DNA of 64,000 nucleotides. Origin: Pseudodesulfovibrio sp. JC047. GTDB lineage: Bacteria; Desulfobacterota; Desulfovibrionia; Desulfovibrionales; Desulfovibrionaceae. How positions within the stretch are numbered: the stretch's first letter is position 1; every line of letters starts with the position of its first letter. Made by a program: the position numbers and the translations under genes. Under the pieces are notes generated by a model, which saw only the letters and a list, made by a program, of their open reading frames with translations, was not told the DNA's origin and did no database searches. Where the stretch lies: NCBI RefSeq assembly GCF_010468615.1, contig NZ_WUEH01000010.1, forward strand, positions 62,001 through 126,000. Direction: 5' to 3'. This document shows positions 52,975-61,660 of the stretch, piece after piece.

Positions 52975-54636
52975 TTATTCCATGCCGTGATATTCCCAGT
53001 CCTTTTCAATATCGAGGAAGTTCTCGGCCCGCAGCCACCACGGTGGATTGTGGTAGTTGGCTTCCTTGCCGCCGTCCCATTCGGACCGATAATCCTCGGC
53101 CTCATTGAACTTGAAGAAGTTCTTCTGCATGGCAAGGAGTCCGGATGAAACCAGCCCTGTTGGATCACGCGGTTCCAATTCGCGAGAAATGGTGTGAATC
53201 CACGTATTCTTACGGGAGTAAGGGCACACACCAATACAGATACGGCAGCCAAGGCCGTCCTGTGTCGGACCACCGGCCCACTGCGAATAGCATTTTTCCT
53301 CATTGAGCTTCCACCGCTTGAATCCGCGAACAACAGTCTGCGGAGTGTCATCAAACGGAATGGCACCGGACGGACAATTTTCCGCGCAAATTTTGCACTT
53401 CAAACAGAAGTCCGCCATTTTGACATCAATGGGCTTGTCATATTCAAAATCGATGTTGGTCACCACTGCGGCCGGACGGAAGTTGCAGCCAAGCTCAGGG
53501 ACCATGGTCACACCGGCGCGGCTGTACTGTCCCAGTCCGGTCAACTGCACAAAGGGACTCATCATGATTTCATAGTTGGAACCGGGGAACTGGGCACGGG
53601 CCGGGTATCCGAGTTCGCGAATGAACCGCTCCATGAGACTGGCAGCGCAACGAGAACGAAAGTATGCGTCAAAAGACGTGGAATATCCCACCGCCGAATA
53701 CGTGCCATCCCAGTTCATGGGCACACCAAAAACAATGATGGATTTCCAATGCTCGGGCACCTTGTCGCCCCAGGTGTAATGGCCCTTGTCCGGCATACCT
53801 CGCATCAAGCCCTTGAACATGAAACGGGGATCGAACTTGGTGATACCGACCAGCGACATGCCGAATTGGTGCGCCATGCGCTTTATGAGCTTGGACGCGT
53901 GCGCAGGTGACTTGAACTCCATGGGCTTTTCACGCCAGATACCCCGAAAGTCCCAATCCTCGGGCGGAATGGGCTTGCCGGTGCGCATGTGTTCGTCATG
54001 CGGATCTTCCGGAATACGGTTGGTGTGGTCGGCCTGATCCATACCGCCTTTGCGCAAGGCCATGTTGTAGGCACCGGCCAAAGCGTATTGCTTGTCTTTG
54101 CCTTCTTCCCAGGCCTGATTCCGCCTGATATTCCGCTGCAAGGATCCCAGCATGATCTCAAGATCACCGGGATGAGCACGATAATGATCACCAACCGGAC
54201 CAGGCAGGGTTTCGACACCCATGTCAGGTGTCCATTCACCACTTTTGATGATCTTGACCAAAGCCGCCAGACGCAGGAACAGATAGTCGGTCCAATTGGG
54301 CCGCTCCACCTTGGCCACAGGCGTCATCATGGCCGGAACGTCACACCGAAACGGTTCACGGTTGAAAAACTGGTCTCCCCCCTGGTACGTCCGGCCATAG
54401 CCGGTATACGCATCGTCGGACCGGCCCAGGGAAAACCCGGTGGCCCCGGCTCCGGCAACGGTGGCAGCCGCAGCGGCCGCCCCACCGAATTTCAGGAAAT
54501 TACGACGGCTCACTCCCTTTTTCTCAGGGGCAGCCTCCTGTTTGACGTCAGATTTTTCGTCACCAAGAACGTCAGAAGCCGATACTCGGTTCTTCGGGTC
54601 ATTGATGATGTCCAACGCATCTTGTTCTTTCGACAT
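52975..54636 (-). CDS. rdhA: Respiratory reductive dehalogenase
   Basis: 553-aa corrinoid iron-sulfur protein that reductively removes halogens as a terminal electron acceptor reaction. It has a 40-residue N-terminal extension before the Tat motif SRRNFLKFGG (RR at 44-45). The corrinoid-binding domain follows, and two [4Fe-4S] motifs lie at 411-422 (CLKCKICAENCP) and about 464-472 (CRICIGVCP). Length and ligands fit an intact enzyme. GAGGAGG precedes the ATG. The halogenated substrate cannot be read from sequence. Confidence 0.94.
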   Translation of the reverse strand: MSKEQDALDIINDPKNRVSASDVLGDEKSDVKQEAAPEKKGVSRRNFLKFGGAAAAAATVAGAGATGFSLGRSDDAYTGYGRTYQGGDQFFNREPFRCDVPAMMTPVAKVERPNWTDYLFLRLAALVKIIKSGEWTPDMGVETLPGPVGDHYRAHPGDLEIMLGSLQRNIRRNQAWEEGKDKQYALAGAYNMALRKGGMDQADHTNRIPEDPHDEHMRTGKPIPPEDWDFRGIWREKPMEFKSPAHASKLIKRMAHQFGMSLVGITKFDPRFMFKGLMRGMPDKGHYTWGDKVPEHWKSIIVFGVPMNWDGTYSAVGYSTSFDAYFRSRCAASLMERFIRELGYPARAQFPGSNYEIMMSPFVQLTGLGQYSRAGVTMVPELGCNFRPAAVVTNIDFEYDKPIDVKMADFCLKCKICAENCPSGAIPFDDTPQTVVRGFKRWKLNEEKCYSQWAGGPTQDGLGCRICIGVCPYSRKNTWIHTISRELEPRDPTGLVSSGLLAMQKNFFKFNEAEDYRSEWDGGKEANYHNPPWWLRAENFLDIEKDWEYHGME

Positions 54637-54657
54637 GCAAGACCTCCTCTCGCTAAG

Positions 54658-55575
54658 TTATTTCTCTTCCGACGCGGCCACCGAATCTTCGGCAGGCACG
54701 ACACCGGAAAAAGCACGTTCAAGTTCCGGGATCATGTCGAGAATGACCTCGACATAACGAGATACAGCGTCTGGATGATGTTTGGCTAAATCCTTGGCGC
54801 GCATCACCAGATAATCGCGGGCATCAAAATCCATGTCCGCCAATTCCAAATGACAAACCGCAGCGACTTCGATCTGCCCCATCTCGATCAAAGCGTCACC
54901 CTTGATTCGAAAAGCCAAATATTCGGACCCACCACCGGATTGAATCAACATGTCACACTGTGCGATACAGTCCGCATACTCACCCTGTTCAAACAGACAG
55001 ATGGCGATGCCTCGATGCGATTCCCGATGGTCGGGCGTCAATTCGGCAGCCTTCGTGAAATAGGGCAAGGCCTCGGAAAACCGTTCAAGGGCGACCAGCG
55101 TTTCTCCGGACCAAAAGTTTGGTCCCATCCGCTCAGGCTCAGCCTTGGCACTCTTCAGAAAATACGGCAGCGCCTCCACCGGGCGATCGGTCAAGGCGAG
55201 GCACAAGCCGGAATGGTACGTCGCCCCCACATGGTCGGGATCAAGGGCCAAAAGATCCTGATACTGACCAAACGCCGTTGTGTATTTCTTTGCAAACAAG
55301 GCAATATTCGCCCGATTAAAACGGGGATTCACAGCTTTGGGATCACTCTCGATGGCCAATAAAAACGATTTTTCGGCCTCGGCTGGCTCATCCAACTGAA
55401 GATGCGCCACCCCCAATTCATTATAGGCTTTGACCTGCAACTGGGCGGGGACATGTCCCGCTGACAGCTCACCGATCAAAAATTTCTTCAAATCATGATA
55501 CGCATGACGATCTTTCAATGCACAAATACGATGCTTGAGATCATCTTCCGTCATCTGCTGTAGGGACTCATTCAT
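54658..55575 (-). CDS. TPR-repeat protein heading the rdh operon
   Basis: 305-aa cytoplasmic-looking protein made of tetratricopeptide repeats (KAYNELGVAHLQLDEPAEAE, NPRFNRANIALFAKKYTTAF, GPNFWSGETLVALERFSEAL). No signal peptide. AAGGAG precedes the ATG at 55575. As first gene of the rdh operon it may be a chaperone or scaffold for RdhA maturation, in the position other organisms use for RdhT-type trigger factors. That role is inference. Confidence 0.85.
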   Translation of the reverse strand: MNESLQQMTEDDLKHRICALKDRHAYHDLKKFLIGELSAGHVPAQLQVKAYNELGVAHLQLDEPAEAEKSFLLAIESDPKAVNPRFNRANIALFAKKYTTAFGQYQDLLALDPDHVGATYHSGLCLALTDRPVEALPYFLKSAKAEPERMGPNFWSGETLVALERFSEALPYFTKAAELTPDHRESHRGIAICLFEQGEYADCIAQCDMLIQSGGGSEYLAFRIKGDALIEMGQIEVAAVCHLELADMDFDARDYLVMRAKDLAKHHPDAVSRYVEVILDMIPELERAFSGVVPAEDSVAASEEK

Positions 55576-55599
55576 GGCTTCACTCCTTGTGATTTTTAT

Positions 55600-55616
55600 A
55601 CCAAGAAATGTGCCAA
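55600..55616 (-). promoter_or_regulatory. Sigma-54-type promoter of the rdh operon
   Basis: Minus-strand TTGGCAC-ATTTC-TTGGTA, with a good -24 box and a variant -12 box (TTGGT instead of TTGCA), 25 nt upstream of the TPR gene start. It fits the divergent sigma-54 activator. Confidence 0.6.
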
Positions 55617-55674
55617 TTTTATCTATCAATAAAATCAATTAGATAGACTTAAGTACGCCGAAGAAGAGACCACC

Positions 55675-55694
55675 TATTGTTTTATAAAACAATA
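55675..55694. promoter_or_regulatory. Perfect palindrome upstream of the rdh promoter
   Basis: TATTGTTTTATAAAACAATA, a perfect 20-bp palindrome about 60 nt upstream of the -24 box. Candidate activator site. Confidence 0.5.
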
Positions 55695-55722
55695 AATAGC
55701 GATATTAAGCGAACTGTTGTGC

Positions 55723-55743
55723 TATAGCGCATTGCACGCTATA
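55723..55743. promoter_or_regulatory. Inverted repeat in front of the rdh regulator gene
   Basis: TATAGCG-N7-CGCTATA, 19 nt before the regulator start and about 110 nt from the rdh -24 box. It could serve as an upstream activator site and for autoregulation. Confidence 0.5.
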
Positions 55744-55762
55744 TTCTCCACAGGAGCACACC

Positions 55763-57442
55763 ATGGCACAGCCACACAAAGAGAATCTTACCTTCCTTAC
55801 CGAGGCAATGATCCGCATTACCGGGAGTCTGGACATCCAGAAGTCACTCATCAACACCTTTGACTTTCTTGTTCAACATTTTCCGATAGATGCCATATCC
55901 CTTCACCAGTATTCACAAGATTTGCGGAGTCTGGAGCTACTTTTTCTGGTGCAGAAAGACACATTCGAATTCGTGGAAATCGTCGTTCCCCTGTCCGAAC
56001 GCAGTGCAACAGGCCTTAGCCTGCACAATCAGAACACGGAATTTCTCATCAACGTCCAGAACAACATGCAATCCACAGTTTCCCGACAACACGGCGAAGC
56101 CCTCGCGCCATTCCTGCCGCTCAAGGAGCGAGGATATCTGATCGGCATCCTCCGCTCCGAAACCGAAACCCTCGGGCACCTCTGTTTCATGGGGACACAC
56201 CCGGGATGTTTCACCAAGGAACATGAACGCAAACTCTCCCTGCTCCTGGCACCGTTCACCCTGACCATGTCCAATCTCCTGAAATACAAACGGACCATGG
56301 AATTCCAGAAAAAACTGCGGGAAGAAAAAGACGAACTGCAACTCAACCTGCAACGATTGCAAGGCCAGCAGATACTGGGGGAACACGGAGGATTACAGCA
56401 CACGATGGACGTGGTGCATCAGTTGCGAAATCGCGAAATTCCGGCCCTGATTCTCGGGGAAACCGGCACGGGCAAGGAACTCATCGCCAATGTCATTCAG
56501 GCCATTTCTCCACGCAAGAACAAACCATTCGTCAAGGTCAACTGCGGGGCCATTCCAGATACGTTGGTGGATAGCGAACTCTTCGGCTACATCAAGGGTG
56601 CGTTCACGGGAGCCACATCATCCCGACCCGGACGCTTCGAACAAGCCCACACCGGCACCCTCTTTCTCGATGAAATCGGCGAACTCCCGCTTCAGGCACA
56701 GGTCCGATTATTGCGCGTATTGGAAAACCATGTGGTCGAACGGATAGGCAGCACGCAGCCCATCGATGTGGACGTTCGAATCATTGCGGCCACCAACAGA
56801 AATCTTGAACTGATGATGCAGGAAGGAACCTTCCGGGAAGACCTGTATTATCGATTGTATGTCTTTCCCATCAAGGTCCCGCCCTTGCGGGAAAGGACCG
56901 GGGACCTGCCAGAACTGATCCAGGCATTTGCCGAGCAGACCTACAAGAAAATGGGGCGGACAGACACGCCACAAATTCCGTGGCATACCCTGAAACGGCT
57001 GAACAAATATTCCTGGCCGGGGAACGTGCGTGAGTTGGAGAATCTGGTCAGACGAGCCATTACACTCAGCACAAGCGGGCCGCTGCAACTCGACAAACTC
57101 CTGCCGCAGGACGAGGGATGGTATATCGCTCCCGAAGAAAGCCAGAGCTATTTTGAAAAAACCATCGACGCTCGCGTGGAGCTTGCCCTTGAACAACACC
57201 TTGCTCACCTGCCCGTTGAACCTAAAGCACTTGCCGCCTCTCAGTCCGAGGTTTCGACGCAGGTCAAGCCCTTGAAAGAGGTGGTCAAAAACGCCATTGA
57301 AGCCGCCTTGAAACAGGCGCACGGCAAGATTCATGGCCCGGGCGGAGCCGCCGAACTCCTTGAAATCAATCCGAGCACCCTCAGAAGCAAAATGCGGAAA
57401 ATGGGCACCTCCCTGGACCAGGTCATTTCCCAAGACAGGTAA
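55763..57442 (+). CDS. Sigma-54-dependent activator of the rdh operon
   Basis: 559-aa FhlA/NorR-type enhancer-binding protein. It has an N-terminal GAF-like sensor (residues about 15-175) and an AAA+ domain with GETGTGKE, GAFTGA in YIKGAFTGATSSRPG and TLFLDEIGELP. The C-terminal Fis-type helix-turn-helix is IHGPGGAAELLEINPSTLRS. No receiver domain is present, so it should sense a ligand directly, plausibly a halogenated compound. CAGGAG precedes the ATG. Divergent from the rdh operon. Confidence 0.9.
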   Translation: MAQPHKENLTFLTEAMIRITGSLDIQKSLINTFDFLVQHFPIDAISLHQYSQDLRSLELLFLVQKDTFEFVEIVVPLSERSATGLSLHNQNTEFLINVQNNMQSTVSRQHGEALAPFLPLKERGYLIGILRSETETLGHLCFMGTHPGCFTKEHERKLSLLLAPFTLTMSNLLKYKRTMEFQKKLREEKDELQLNLQRLQGQQILGEHGGLQHTMDVVHQLRNREIPALILGETGTGKELIANVIQAISPRKNKPFVKVNCGAIPDTLVDSELFGYIKGAFTGATSSRPGRFEQAHTGTLFLDEIGELPLQAQVRLLRVLENHVVERIGSTQPIDVDVRIIAATNRNLELMMQEGTFREDLYYRLYVFPIKVPPLRERTGDLPELIQAFAEQTYKKMGRTDTPQIPWHTLKRLNKYSWPGNVRELENLVRRAITLSTSGPLQLDKLLPQDEGWYIAPEESQSYFEKTIDARVELALEQHLAHLPVEPKALAASQSEVSTQVKPLKEVVKNAIEAALKQAHGKIHGPGGAAELLEINPSTLRSKMRKMGTSLDQVISQDR

Positions 57443-57474
57443 CACCACCGAATCCGGTATAATCACCATTTCAC

Positions 57475-57506
57475 GAAAAAGCACCCGGGATAATCCCGGA
57501 TGCTTC
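57475..57506 (-). terminator. Terminator between the regulator and patB
   Basis: Stem GCATCCGGGAT/ATCCCGGGTGC on the minus strand followed by TTTTTC. It also folds on the plus strand, so it may serve both convergent genes. Confidence 0.75.
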
Positions 57507-57599
57507 GATTCAATCAGCACACATTTTCCGGGCGGCTTCACGCCGTCCAGTCATGCGGATGTCATTTTCAAGAAAGCCCTCCAGCGGAACGCAATGTCC

Positions 57600-58775
57600 T
57601 CAACCCAGGGCCTTCTTCAATCCATTGGCCGCCTTCTCGACCATGGATCGAGGACACCCAAGATTGATCCGTTCATACCCTGCGAACGCCGGACCGAACC
57701 AGTGACCATGATCCAGGGCCACACGAGCCACGTCCTCGATTCGATGGGACAATTCCTCATCACTCAAGCCGAGTTTGCGGCAGTCCAACATCATGAGATA
57801 TGTCGCCTCAGATGTCAGCAGATCCACATTGGGGATATTTTCCCGCACAAAATCAGTCAGATATTTCATATTTCCGGCAACATGCACAAGCAGTTCATCC
57901 AGCCAGTACCCGCATTTGGCATAGGCTGTTTCCGTGGCCACCACACTGAACGCATTGTTCCGCTTCAACAGTTGATAGGAAACAAAATTCATGTACGCGT
58001 CTTGCTGTTCCTTGGTGGGCAAGTGCAGATACGACGCTTGAACGCCCGCCAGGTTGAACCCCTTGGACGGTGAAAAACCCGTGATGGTAATGGCTTCGAC
58101 ATCCTTGTCCAGCGAGGCCATAGGGATATGCGTGTGGCCCGTATGGACAAAATCACGCCAAATTTCATCGGAAAAGATGGTGACGTCATGCCGCAAACAG
58201 ATCTCGGCCATGCGCGTCAACTCGTCCCGGGTCCAGACCCGCATGGCTGGATTGTGCGGTGAACACAACAGGAACGCGGTCACTTTCGGGTCGCTGCATT
58301 GCTTTTCAAAATCATCGAAATCCATGACAAATCGCGAACTTTCCTGATCCCAGACCAATGGAGATTCACAGACTTCCCGACCACATCCATTAATGATTTC
58401 ATAAAAAGGATAATACACCGGAGATTGAATCACGATCTTGTCACCGGGTTGGGTGAACAGCTGGATACAATAGGACATGGACGGAACAACACCGGAGCAA
58501 TGCGCCATGCTTTCATACGTCATCGCATAGCCAAACCGCTCCTTGGTCCAATCAATAGCCGCCTGAAAATAGGAATCCGGACGATAGACATATCCGTAAA
58601 TACCATGCTCGGCTTTCTCTTTCAGCACCTCGACAATTTCGGGAGCGCACCGCAGGTCCATATCCGCGACCCACATGGGCAGGAGGTCATCCCTGGAAAA
58701 CGTCCCTCCCATTTCAGACCACTTGGTGGAATGGGCATTTCTCCGATCAATTTCGACAGTAAAATCTATAGGCAT
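57600..58775 (-). CDS. patB: MalY/PatB-type C-S beta-lyase
   Basis: 391-aa fold-type I PLP enzyme. The N-terminus RRNAHSTKWSEMGG and LPMWVADMDL are diagnostic of MalY/PatB. The PLP lysine is in FSPSKGFNLAG, and CSPHNPAMRVW and FSDEIWRDFV complete the site. It cleaves cystathionine or similar cysteine conjugates to give homocysteine/thiol, pyruvate and ammonia. Single gene; substrate preference is not known. Confidence 0.9.
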   Translation of the reverse strand: MPIDFTVEIDRRNAHSTKWSEMGGTFSRDDLLPMWVADMDLRCAPEIVEVLKEKAEHGIYGYVYRPDSYFQAAIDWTKERFGYAMTYESMAHCSGVVPSMSYCIQLFTQPGDKIVIQSPVYYPFYEIINGCGREVCESPLVWDQESSRFVMDFDDFEKQCSDPKVTAFLLCSPHNPAMRVWTRDELTRMAEICLRHDVTIFSDEIWRDFVHTGHTHIPMASLDKDVEAITITGFSPSKGFNLAGVQASYLHLPTKEQQDAYMNFVSYQLLKRNNAFSVVATETAYAKCGYWLDELLVHVAGNMKYLTDFVRENIPNVDLLTSEATYLMMLDCRKLGLSDEELSHRIEDVARVALDHGHWFGPAFAGYERINLGCPRSMVEKAANGLKKALG

Positions 58776-59101
58776 CGCTTCAGCTCCTTATGACGATTCG
58801 ATGATTTGAGTGACTTTCTGATTCTCTTTAGTGATGAGAAAAGCACTATATCCAGAGATACTGACAAAAATAAAGCCGATACAGCACAGAATTATCCAGA
58901 AAAACCACGGTCACCAGTGGCTCAAATAGCTTCTCACATGCCCAAAAAATCCACCATAATTTGACACGCCAATCGGACATATGTATATATTGGTCAATAC
59001 AATATTCTTTAGTGAGTTAACTCGTTACGTTAGCTCTGGCGATCACGGCATGACGCTCGTGTTTCATGAGCGGTGACCACCATTTAATCCAGGAGAAGAC
59101 C
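58776..59101 (+). other. Intergenic region with promoter of the radical SAM cluster
   Basis: 326 bp between patB and the PqqD-like gene. It contains the promoter pair described at 58961-58989, a 10-bp palindrome GAGTTAACTC at 59014-59023 just behind the expected transcription start, and a hairpin CGCTC/GAGCG before the gene. No conserved precursor-peptide-like reading frame with a ribosome site was seen here. Confidence 0.5.
58961..58989 (+). promoter_or_regulatory. Candidate sigma-70 promoter of the PqqD/radical SAM cluster
   Basis: TTGACA and TATATA separated by exactly 17 nt. The GAGTTAACTC palindrome downstream could be a repressor operator. Confidence 0.7.
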
Positions 59102-59509
59102 ATGTTGCAATTACGCGATGGATGCAGTTTCTTTCGGCGGGAGACGTATGGACCGGGCGAGGAAGACTGTCCCAATCGGATTACACGGGAAATCGTTGAG
59201 CAGCGCATGACCAGAGAAGGCGCGCCCAAATTGCGCGAAGACTTCGTGCCTCGGAGCAATCCATCCGTTTTCTGGCGCACCGAGCACTTTGGTGCCGTGG
59301 TCTTCAGAGTCACGGACAACACCATTTTCGGCATTGACGAGACAAGTACTGCCATCTTGAAACTCGTTGATGAAACCAGAACCATGGGTGAAATTCTCGA
59401 TATGGTATGTGATGAAACCCGCCTGTCACGAGACTTTGCAGCCACATATGTTTCGGAATTGCAGGCACGCGGACTCTTCGCCGGACTCCACGACAAGTCC
59501 ACGAAATAA
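59102..59509 (+). CDS. PqqD-like (RRE-type) peptide chaperone
   Basis: 135-aa protein. Residues about 58-126 form the PqqD-like winged-helix fold that binds leader peptides for radical SAM/SPASM enzymes (FGAVVFRVTDNTIFGIDETS, AILKLVDETRTMGEILDMV). The first 55 residues are an extra, Cys-containing N-terminal part (DGCSFFRRETYGPGEEDC) not found in minimal PqqD. AGGAGA precedes the ATG at 59102. It precedes three radical SAM/SPASM genes, so it probably delivers a peptide substrate. Confidence 0.82.
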   Translation: MLQLRDGCSFFRRETYGPGEEDCPNRITREIVEQRMTREGAPKLREDFVPRSNPSVFWRTEHFGAVVFRVTDNTIFGIDETSTAILKLVDETRTMGEILDMVCDETRLSRDFAATYVSELQARGLFAGLHDKSTK

Positions 59510-59531
59510 CCTTCGCCCTTGCACCTTTTCC

Positions 59532-59564
59532 GCGCACGGTTCGCCACCAGGTGGACCCGTGCGC
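59532..59564 (+). terminator. Hairpin between the PqqD-like gene and the first radical SAM gene
   Basis: GCGCACGG/CCGTGCGC stem containing an inner CCAC/GGTGG hairpin, followed by TGTTTCC. The weak T-run suggests attenuation or RNA stabilisation rather than full termination. Confidence 0.5.
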
Positions 59565-59614
59565 TGTTTCCATGAGCCATACGACACCAACTGTTTCGTC
59601 CGAGGATGTGAATT

Positions 59615-60670
59615 GTGAGGCCCAAACAGAACTATCTCTCTGCACCGGAAACCGTTTTCTACGAAGTCACCACAGCCTGTAATTATAAATGTATGCACTG
59701 TTTTGGCGACTATGGACGCAAACAGCACGACACCCTGACCGTCTCCGAATTGTTTTCCCTGGTCGATCAACTCGCTGCAATGAATGTCTTTCGCCTCATT
59801 TTCGGTGGCGGAGAGCCCTTGCTCGACGACCGTATTTATGACGTCATTCCCTATGCGGTCTCTCGGCTTCCATTTGTCTCTCTATCAACCAATGGGCACT
59901 TGGCGACACCAGACGTCATCGACCGGCTCAAAGACTGCGGCCTCAAAAATGTCCAGATCAGCCTGGACAGTGCCGAAGCCGATGCCCATGACTGTCTCCG
60001 AAATCGTCCCGGTGCCTTTGACCACGCAGTTCAAGCCATTCAACGCTTCAACACGGCGGGATTCCGCGTCATGACATCCACGGTCGTCACGACATTGAAT
60101 GCACATGAACTCGATGCGATCATCGCCCTGTGTGACTCGCTCGGCGTGGTGCAGTGCAAATTCCTTCCCTTGGGACTCACAGGCCGCGCGCTTGAACATC
60201 CCGATTTGTGGCCGGAAAAATCCGTGGCACAGGCCGCAGCATCAGTCCTGCGTGATCACGTTGGCGATTCCGTTTGGAACACGCCCCGGACCGGCATAAA
60301 AATCGCCGCCGACCCGCGCCTCTGGTTCAAGGCCCACCCTGACAAAACCCCGAGCAATGTTTCGTGTACCTGGGATTGCGAAGCGGCCAGAACCTGCATC
60401 GGCATTCTCACAGACGGCCGAGTGGTGCCGTGTGTTCCACTGGGACGGCTGGGCGTGACAATGGGATCGTTACGCGAGGCACCACTTCAGGAAATCTGGC
60501 AATCGGAAAACGCCATGCGGCTTCGAAACAACGTCAACATGGAACAAGGGGAATGCGCCTCATGCGACCTTCGCTTTGGCTGTCGAGGTGGCTGCAAGGC
60601 CAATGTGCTGGCCGCCACCGGGACATTCGGTGGCCCTGACCCGGACATGCGGGGCATTTGCCCTCTATGA
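59615..60670 (+). CDS. Radical SAM/SPASM protein 1
   Basis: 351-aa radical SAM enzyme with the CNYKCMHC cluster motif (C22, C26, C29), FGGGEPLLDD and a C-terminal SPASM domain with cysteines in CTWDCEAARTC, VVPC and CASCDLRFGCRGGCKAN that can carry two auxiliary [4Fe-4S] clusters. Such enzymes modify peptides (RiPP maturation) or are related to AlbA/PqqE. Start is GTG 59615 with GAGGA upstream. It overlaps the next gene by 4 nt. Confidence 0.9.
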   Translation: MRPKQNYLSAPETVFYEVTTACNYKCMHCFGDYGRKQHDTLTVSELFSLVDQLAAMNVFRLIFGGGEPLLDDRIYDVIPYAVSRLPFVSLSTNGHLATPDVIDRLKDCGLKNVQISLDSAEADAHDCLRNRPGAFDHAVQAIQRFNTAGFRVMTSTVVTTLNAHELDAIIALCDSLGVVQCKFLPLGLTGRALEHPDLWPEKSVAQAAASVLRDHVGDSVWNTPRTGIKIAADPRLWFKAHPDKTPSNVSCTWDCEAARTCIGILTDGRVVPCVPLGRLGVTMGSLREAPLQEIWQSENAMRLRNNVNMEQGECASCDLRFGCRGGCKANVLAATGTFGGPDPDMRGICPL

Positions 60671-61656
60671 AATCTTGGAAAACAGACAGACCGTACAGCA
60701 TTGTCTGGAACATCTCCGGGCGATGCAATCTCTCGTGCGCCCACTGCAAGGACCTCGGCCATTTTGATACGGAACTGGATTTGGTCAGAACCAGAACAGT
60801 CGCCGAATCGCTCAAGCAATGGGCACCCTTTGTGGTGGTCCTCAGTGGTGGCGAACCCGGACTGGCCCGACATTTTCCGGACATACTGGACCACCTGTTA
60901 TCCTGGGTTCCCCGAATCGTCGTCGCCAGCAACGGACACACGATCTTTCACCCGGATTTCCTCCCCATAATCCATGGTCATGAAAACCGGCTGGCCATCC
61001 AGTTGAGCCTCGACGGATGGAATGCCCCGTCGCACGACGCCATTCGGGGCAACGGTTCATATGCGACACTCTGCCACGCCATAGAACGGATAAAAGGGCA
61101 ATCCATGCCCTTCACCATGAATGCGACTTTGACCAAGGCGGTCTGTGGCAACATCCTGGCTGTTCTCGAAAACGCCCAGACCCTCGGCGCAACCGCCCTC
61201 CGATTTGGTCGATTTCATCCTCAAGAAACACAACAGCAATCGCTTGAACCATCTTGGGATGACCTGTCCACAACCCTCGAAACCATCCGGGAATTCCAGA
61301 TATCCGGATCACCCATGCGCGTCCATCCACCACGATCGGCCAAAATTCGCGGCAATCGTTCCGGGTGTGACGCCCCCATGAAATGCACGGTCCTTCCCAA
61401 TGGGGACGTCTATGACTGCACGTTCTTCACCCATGACACATTCTGCATGGGATCACTGATCGAACAATCGCCAAAGGCCCTCTGGAACGAGCCTCAGGCG
61501 GAACGCCGACGCGACTGGTTTCGAGCCATGAACGCCACCTGCCAGGCGTGTCCGCAGCCCGACTGCCCCGGCTGCTGCCCGGCAATTTTGCGAAACCCCA
61601 TGATGGCACGACACCTTCCGAAGGCGTGCCCGCTGCCCTCGCTGTATCAAGGATAA
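60667..61656 (+). CDS. Radical SAM/SPASM protein 2
   Basis: 329-aa radical SAM protein with CNLSCAHC (C20, C24, C27), VLSGGEPGLARHF and a C-terminal Cys-rich SPASM-like part (CTVLPNGDVYDC, CQACPQPDCPGCC). ATG at 60667 overlaps the stop of protein 1 (ATGA), so both are made together. Its substrate is unknown; together with proteins 1 and 3 and the PqqD-like protein it forms one unit. Confidence 0.88.
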   Translation: MKSWKTDRPYSIVWNISGRCNLSCAHCKDLGHFDTELDLVRTRTVAESLKQWAPFVVVLSGGEPGLARHFPDILDHLLSWVPRIVVASNGHTIFHPDFLPIIHGHENRLAIQLSLDGWNAPSHDAIRGNGSYATLCHAIERIKGQSMPFTMNATLTKAVCGNILAVLENAQTLGATALRFGRFHPQETQQQSLEPSWDDLSTTLETIREFQISGSPMRVHPPRSAKIRGNRSGCDAPMKCTVLPNGDVYDCTFFTHDTFCMGSLIEQSPKALWNEPQAERRRDWFRAMNATCQACPQPDCPGCCPAILRNPMMARHLPKACPLPSLYQG

Positions 61657-61660
61657 AAAT

